Made by a program: the position numbers and the translations under genes. A DNA stretch of 64,000 bases from Olsenella_K sp050953285. Its GTDB lineage: Bacteria; Actinomycetota; Coriobacteriia; Coriobacteriales; Atopobiaceae. The stretch is from contig JBMNMK010000002.1 of NCBI GenBank assembly GCA_050953285.1, forward strand, positions 1,054,001 to 1,118,000, written 5' to 3'. The notes under the pieces are model-generated. The model ran no database searches and was not told where the DNA came from. It saw only the letters and a list, made by a program, of their open reading frames with translations. Positions 60,341-64,000 of this stretch are shown piece by piece. Every line of letters begins with the position of its first letter. The first letter of the stretch is position 1.

Positions 60341-60775
60341 CTACATCTGCGCAATATCCTCTTGGTCGAGCAGGCGAAAACCCGCCTTCTCCAGCGCGCT
60401 TGTAGCGGCCGTTGCATCCTCTGGCAGTTTGATCTTCAAGATATCAATGGCTCGCTCATCTTTTGCGCTGAAGCAGTAACCGTATTCAACAGGAATATCC
60501 AGCTCGTCCAGAATGCCCAAAAGATCCGCCAGCCCACCAGGCTTGTTAGGCACCTCAACGGCAGCCACCTTGGTCACCATGGCAGAATAGCCCTCTGCCT
60601 CAAGGGCTGCTCGGGCGAGAAGAGCATCGGTGCAGATAATGCGTACCACGCCGTACTCGGGCGTATCCGCCAAGGTGAGCGCCTGCATGTTGATACCCGC
60701 CTGTGCAATGGAGCGCACAAGCTTGGCCAGCCGACCCTCCGCATTCTCCAGAAATACTGTGAGCTGATCAATCAT
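60341..60775 (-). CDS. ACT-domain protein paired with PaaK
   Basis: 144 residues made of two ACT-like halves (DQLTVFLENAEGRLAKLVRSIAQAGINMQAL and VEVPNKPGGLADLLGILDELDIPVEYGY), an amino-acid-binding regulatory unit. Starts 2 bp after paaK stops, so both are co-made. ACT proteins next to PaaK occur in many anaerobes and likely sense an aromatic amino acid. No enzyme domain seen. Confidence 0.88.
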   Translation of the reverse strand: MIDQLTVFLENAEGRLAKLVRSIAQAGINMQALTLADTPEYGVVRIICTDALLARAALEAEGYSAMVTKVAAVEVPNKPGGLADLLGILDELDIPVEYGYCFSAKDERAIDILKIKLPEDATAATSALEKAGFRLLDQEDIAQM

Positions 60776-60777
60776 GC

Positions 60778-62079
60778 TTATTGCCCCCTCAGGTCTATCA
60801 CACGTTTGGCTTTGCCCGTACTTCTCGGCAGTGACATAGGCTCTACGAGCTTTACCTTAACACCAACGGACAACGCTGCTTTGAGTGCAGCCTGAATGCT
60901 GCTCTGGAGCTGGCTAATGGCGCCAGTTGAGTCAAAGTCAAAGTCCGGATTAACTTCCGCCTTGAGCGTGACCACATCCAGGAAGTTCTTTGTGGTGAGC
61001 TCAATTTGGTACCAACTTGAGACCTCGCGGAAGGTTTCCATAACGTTTTCAATCTGGCTGGGAAATACGTTGACTCCGCGGATGATGAGCATGTCGTCGG
61101 TGCGGCCATGGAGCCTATCAATGCGGCGATGTGTGCGACCACATGCGCATTCACCAGGGATAATGCGCGTGATGTCGCGTGTGCGATAGCGCACGACGGG
61201 ACTGGCTTCCCTATCAAGCGTGGTGATCACCAGCTCACCCCACTCCCCATCAGGCAAGACCTCACCCGTCTGGGGATCGATGATCTCACAGTAGAAATGA
61301 TCTTCTGCAATATGGAGACCATCTTGCTCCAGACACTCGGCTGCCACGCCAGGCCCCATGGTTTCGGTAAGGCCATAGATGTCAAGCACCTTGTAGTTGA
61401 GCTTTCTTTCAAGCTCCGCCCTAAAGTTGTCAGAAAATGCCTCAGCACCATGGATTCCTGCGCGCAGGTGAAACTCTTCTGCAGGATCGATCCCCATCGA
61501 GATGGCTGTGTCGGCAATGTGCATAGCGTAGCTGGGTGTACATGCAATGAGCGTCGTGCCCATCTCACGCAAGATCCTGATCTGGCGCTCCGTATTGCCC
61601 GCTGAGGTAGGAATAACTGTCGCGCCTGATGCCAAGCCACCATAATGCGCACCAAGGCCGCCAGTAAAGAGACCATAGCCGTAGCAGATCTGAACAATAT
61701 CGTTAGGGCCACCTCCTGCGTACCTGATAGCACGCGAGAAGCAATCTCCCCAAAAGTCCAGATCATGCTGGGTATACGCGCCAACCGTTGCCACGCCTGT
61801 AGTACCTGACGACATGTGGATCTCTTTGATATCTGTCATTGGAACCGCAAGCATGCCATAGGGATATGCGTCTCTCAAATCCTGTTTGCACACAAATGGC
61901 GCACGCTTGAGATCATCAAAATCTTTCACGGCATACGGGTCAAACCCTGCCTCATCAAAAGACTTCTTGTAGAACGGCACGTGCTCATAGCACGCAACCA
62001 CCGTCTTTTTGATCCCCTCAATTTGCAATGTCTCAATCTGATCATGAGGCATCGTGAGAATGTCTTGAGTGCTACCCAT
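60778..62079 (-). CDS. paaK: Phenylacetate-CoA ligase family protein
   Basis: 433 residues; start at the ATG preceded by GGGGAGGAT. Adenylate-forming enzyme: IHMSSGTTGVATVGAYTQ (P-loop), DIYGLTETMGPGVA, VVRYRTRDI and the C-terminal lysine region PRSTGKAKRVIDLRGQ. Activates phenylacetate or a related aryl acid to its CoA thioester, or runs in reverse to conserve ATP in aromatic amino acid fermentation. Co-transcribed with an ACT-domain protein; no ferredoxin oxidoreductase is in the window. Confidence 0.92.
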   Translation of the reverse strand: MGSTQDILTMPHDQIETLQIEGIKKTVVACYEHVPFYKKSFDEAGFDPYAVKDFDDLKRAPFVCKQDLRDAYPYGMLAVPMTDIKEIHMSSGTTGVATVGAYTQHDLDFWGDCFSRAIRYAGGGPNDIVQICYGYGLFTGGLGAHYGGLASGATVIPTSAGNTERQIRILREMGTTLIACTPSYAMHIADTAISMGIDPAEEFHLRAGIHGAEAFSDNFRAELERKLNYKVLDIYGLTETMGPGVAAECLEQDGLHIAEDHFYCEIIDPQTGEVLPDGEWGELVITTLDREASPVVRYRTRDITRIIPGECACGRTHRRIDRLHGRTDDMLIIRGVNVFPSQIENVMETFREVSSWYQIELTTKNFLDVVTLKAEVNPDFDFDSTGAISQLQSSIQAALKAALSVGVKVKLVEPMSLPRSTGKAKRVIDLRGQ

Positions 62080-62581
62080 ATCCTCCCCTTGCCTAAAACG
62101 TGCAACCAATTGCTCATTACTATATCGCTCGCAAGGGCGCGCTTTGTTTCCAGCTCCTTACCATTTGCTTGGGCTGGCACGTCGTTTGGACGCGCGGCTG
62201 CGATGGCACCACTGCTGCGACGGCGTGCGGGCGGGTGCTGCACGGGGTGGGCGGGTGCTGCGCGGGGCAGGCGGGCAGTCGGGAGCCGTGCAAGGTAGTG
62301 GCCTCGTTAACTGCGGAAACGTCCGCACCTCTCCAATGCTTTACTTTTTGATATGGTAATGCCCCGGGCACTACAGCAGGAAGCGACGCCTCAGCACTCT
62401 TTGCAGCACAAAACTCCACGAACCGTTGTTTTTCAATCACGTTTGCCCAGATAACTCTTCTGCAAAACGACGGTTCATGGCGATTTGTAAATCGCATGCA
62501 TGAGGCGGCGCTCGCAATCACGCAGCCCGCCTTGCAAGTTAAGATTATCCTGCACGACAGCGTATCAAGAAATCATATAAC
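62080..62581. other. Long intergenic region upstream of paaK
   Basis: 502 bp. An open frame of 133 codons (62120-62521, minus) runs through it but shows no recognisable domain, no good ribosome site and biased low-complexity stretches, so I do not call it a gene. A GC-rich tandem duplication lies at 62231-62270. No tRNA or riboswitch was recognised. Confidence 0.4.
62231..62270. repeat. GC-rich 20-bp tandem duplication
   Basis: Two 20-bp units starting GCGGGTGCTGC, matching at about 17 of 20 positions, far richer in G+C than the flanking DNA. Confidence 0.55.
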
Positions 62582-62612
62582 AGTGCCCTCTTACCGCAGG
62601 TAAGAGGGCACT
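62582..62612. terminator. Strong terminator hairpin
   Basis: A 14-bp perfect stem (AGTGCCCTCTTACC with GGTAAGAGGGCACT) around a 3-nt loop. It lies about 40 bp past the stop of the hypothetical gene at 62654 (minus strand) and is followed by T-rich DNA on both strands. Confidence 0.8.
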
Positions 62613-62653
62613 TTCACATATTATTCTGCAGAAGCCTGCCAGTCTATGTGTGA

Positions 62654-63079
62654 TCAGACCTCCTGCTGCGTCCGCGCTGCCTCAAACTCCTCAAGCTCAG
62701 CACGTGTCACCTCTTGCAGGCGACGCTCTGCAGCGCGCATAGCCTCAGGATCTTGGGACTTCTTTGCCGCACGAAATGCGTTGAGTGCCTGCAGAAATGC
62801 CATCTCATGCTGCGCAGCACGATCCTCATCGTGAGAGCTATCTTGCGCCGAGCGCCCCGTAGCTGATTGCGCTGAGCTCGCCAAGTCGGATGGCACTTTA
62901 GCTTTCGTAGGCACTTCCGTAAACTCTCCCGCAGGCGGGACTTGCGCGGGCGGCTCTTCCGCGGGCGCATCCACTCCCACCTCAAAGCGACCGTGGGAGA
63001 GTCCCTCTTTAAGGGCCTCTACCAGCCGAGCATCAGATGCATCAAGGCCATCCGCAGCGCTTTTCAGATTGATATCCAT
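62654..63079 (-). CDS. Hypothetical protein
   Basis: 141 residues, start with AGGAGA 5 nt upstream. Acidic and Pro/Ala-rich in the middle (DAPAEEPPAQVPPAGEF), with a C-terminal helical, charged region (about 85-141) that may form a coiled coil. No signal peptide or known domain. It starts 18 bp after the M18 aminopeptidase stop, so the two are probably co-transcribed. Function not inferred. Confidence 0.65.
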   Translation of the reverse strand: MDINLKSAADGLDASDARLVEALKEGLSHGRFEVGVDAPAEEPPAQVPPAGEFTEVPTKAKVPSDLASSAQSATGRSAQDSSHDEDRAAQHEMAFLQALNAFRAAKKSQDPEAMRAAERRLQEVTRAELEEFEAARTQQEV

Positions 63080-63097
63080 GTAAGTCTCCTGATCGCA

Positions 63098-64000
63098 CTA
63101 GATAAGATGAGCCGTGCCAGTCTCATCAAAATCAACCGTCGTGGTAAAGAAGCTCTTCAACGCAGCAATGCCCGCCGCTGTATCTTCGACACCTGCCGTT
63201 TCATAGCTTGAGTGCATAGCAAGCTGGGGCAGACCCATATCGACCGCACGCACACTCAGCTGCAGGTTGCTCAAGTTTCCCAAGGTTGAGCCGCCGCGTG
63301 TATCGCTTCTGTTAGCAAATGACTGCGTGGGTACCTGGACCTTATCGCACAGCGCCTTAAAGACGGCACGGGAAACCGCATCGGTCGTGTAGAGCTGGTT
63401 TGCTGCCTCTTTGATCACGACACCGCCGTTTATGTGGGATTTGTTCTCTGCATCGGTCTTTTCGGGATGATTGGGATGCACCGCGTGGGCGTTGTCGCAG
63501 CTCACCATGAACGAGCTTGCCACGGCGCGCATGAAGTCCTCGTCGGTCTTGCCGAGCGCCGCGTTAATGCGATGCGTTACGTCGGAGAGAAACGTTGACT
63601 GCGCACCCTGCTTGGTCAAAGAACCCACTTCCTCGTTGTCAAAGCAGGCAAAGATTGAAACGTCGTGATCGTTCGTGCTTTCCAGGAGCGCCTTGAGCGC
63701 GCAAAATGCGCATTGAAGGTCATCAAGCTTGGGCGCAGAGACAAACTCCTGCTCAAAGCCCCAGATGCGGCCATGCTCGCGCGAGACCAGAAAGAGGTCA
63801 AATCCCAGGATGTCCTGCGCGTCTTTCCCCAGCTCATGCGCTATAAGGCGCACAAAGTCGCCACGAGTAAGTTTACCTGCGGATATGAGCGGACAGAGGT
63901 CAACTTGGCGGTTGGTGGCCACGCCCTTGTTGGCATCGCGGTCAAAATGTATTGCGACGCTGGGAATCAGTGCCACATCTTTATCCGGCGCAACCAGGTG
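63098..64000 (-). CDS. M18 family aminopeptidase, 5' end outside window
   Basis: About 300 C-terminal residues of an aspartyl-aminopeptidase-type enzyme; the frame is open to the window edge (HLVAPDKDVALIPS), so the gene continues beyond it. FACFDNEEVGS (Glu pair), MVSCDNAHAVHPNHPEK (Asp and His), HINGGVVIKEAANQLYTTDA and MHSSYETAG (His ligand) mark the dinuclear zinc site. Removes N-terminal acidic residues from peptides in the cytoplasm. Followed by the hypothetical gene at 62654. Confidence 0.9.
   Translation of the reverse strand, partial: HLVAPDKDVALIPSVAIHFDRDANKGVATNRQVDLCPLISAGKLTRGDFVRLIAHELGKDAQDILGFDLFLVSREHGRIWGFEQEFVSAPKLDDLQCAFCALKALLESTNDHDVSIFACFDNEEVGSLTKQGAQSTFLSDVTHRINAALGKTDEDFMRAVASSFMVSCDNAHAVHPNHPEKTDAENKSHINGGVVIKEAANQLYTTDAVSRAVFKALCDKVQVPTQSFANRSDTRGGSTLGNLSNLQLSVRAVDMGLPQLAMHSSYETAGVEDTAAGIAALKSFFTTTVDFDETGTAHLI

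Noticed and set aside
62120..62521. 133-codon minus-strand frame upstream of paaK
   Set aside because: No domain, biased composition, poor start; called intergenic.
1..64000. tRNA, rRNA, riboswitch or T-box elements
   Set aside because: I saw no cloverleaf, rRNA or T-box-like structure on visual reading; a covariance-model search would be needed to exclude them.

Overview
The window reads as chromosomal DNA of an anaerobic, moderately GC-rich bacterium, most likely an Actinomycetota of class Coriobacteriia (Atopobiaceae/Eggerthellales type). This is inferred from the mix of actinobacterial base composition with Clostridia-like gene content: PaaK plus ACT protein, YedF-like protein, LarB/LarC, class II GalT, DegV and a POT peptide transporter. 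No rRNA, tRNA or CRISPR array was recognised, and the genus cannot be fixed from this stretch. Most genes lie on the minus strand, in short operons with clear Shine-Dalgarno sites (GGAGG/AAGGAG) that often decide the start codon.

Layout. 0-5 kb: the end of a dicarboxylate/amino-acid symporter, a 2-hydroxyacid dehydrogenase, and a divergent PucR-type regulator overlapping an esterase-like hydrolase. 4.9-9.7 kb: arginine biosynthesis operon argC-argJ-argB-argD (minus). 10-17.3 kb: an alpha/beta-hydrolase homologue lacking its nucleophile serine, glycogen branching enzyme GlgB, and an ABC ATPase with a giant FtsX-type permease broken by one frameshift. 17.5-20 kb: fumarase and malic enzyme, translationally coupled. 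20-23.3 kb: a Y-family DNA polymerase followed by a YolD-like gene that an ISL3-family element has cut in two; both halves, the 8-bp target duplication and the terminal inverted repeats can be read. 23.3-32 kb: a fused MacB-like ABC protein, an OafA-type acyltransferase, ketopantoate reductase, DAHP synthase and YitT. 32-37.4 kb: alpha-galactosidase, galT and galK (minus) with a divergent XRE-cupin regulator. 38-46.4 kb: a GH127 beta-L-arabinofuranosidase, a POT-family peptide transporter and an Xaa-Pro peptidase in one apparent operon, then an unusual HEFGH metallopeptidase and a C69 dipeptidase. 46.4-49 kb: a zinc-ribbon membrane protein and larB-larC. 49-58 kb: an envelope cluster with two paralogous coiled-coil secreted proteins carrying different C-terminal domains, an exported agmatine-deiminase homologue, an exported transglutaminase, NdpA, PPK2 and an MprF/AglD-type membrane protein. 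58-64 kb: MarR-DegV, a cysteine-less YedF homologue, ACT-PaaK, a hypothetical protein and the end of an M18 aminopeptidase.

How it works together: the genes suggest a fermentative, peptide- and glycan-using gut or oral anaerobe. Galactose release and phosphorylation (GH36, GalK, GalT), arabinoside removal (GH127), peptide import and dipeptide cleavage (POT, M24, C69, M18), C4-acid handling (FumC, malic enzyme) and aryl-acid activation (PaaK) are all present.

Most notable observations: (i) the 9-mer GGGCGAGAA/TTCTCGCCC occurs 23 times by my reading, against about 0.5 expected, in both orientations, in several reading frames and in intergenic spacers, which suggests a genome-wide DNA signal such as an uptake-type sequence or a DNA-binding site; (ii) the GH127-POT-prolidase operon, close to an alpha-galactosidase operon, could be a system for hydroxyproline-rich glycopeptides; (iii) two degenerate enzymes that keep their fold but have lost catalytic residues.
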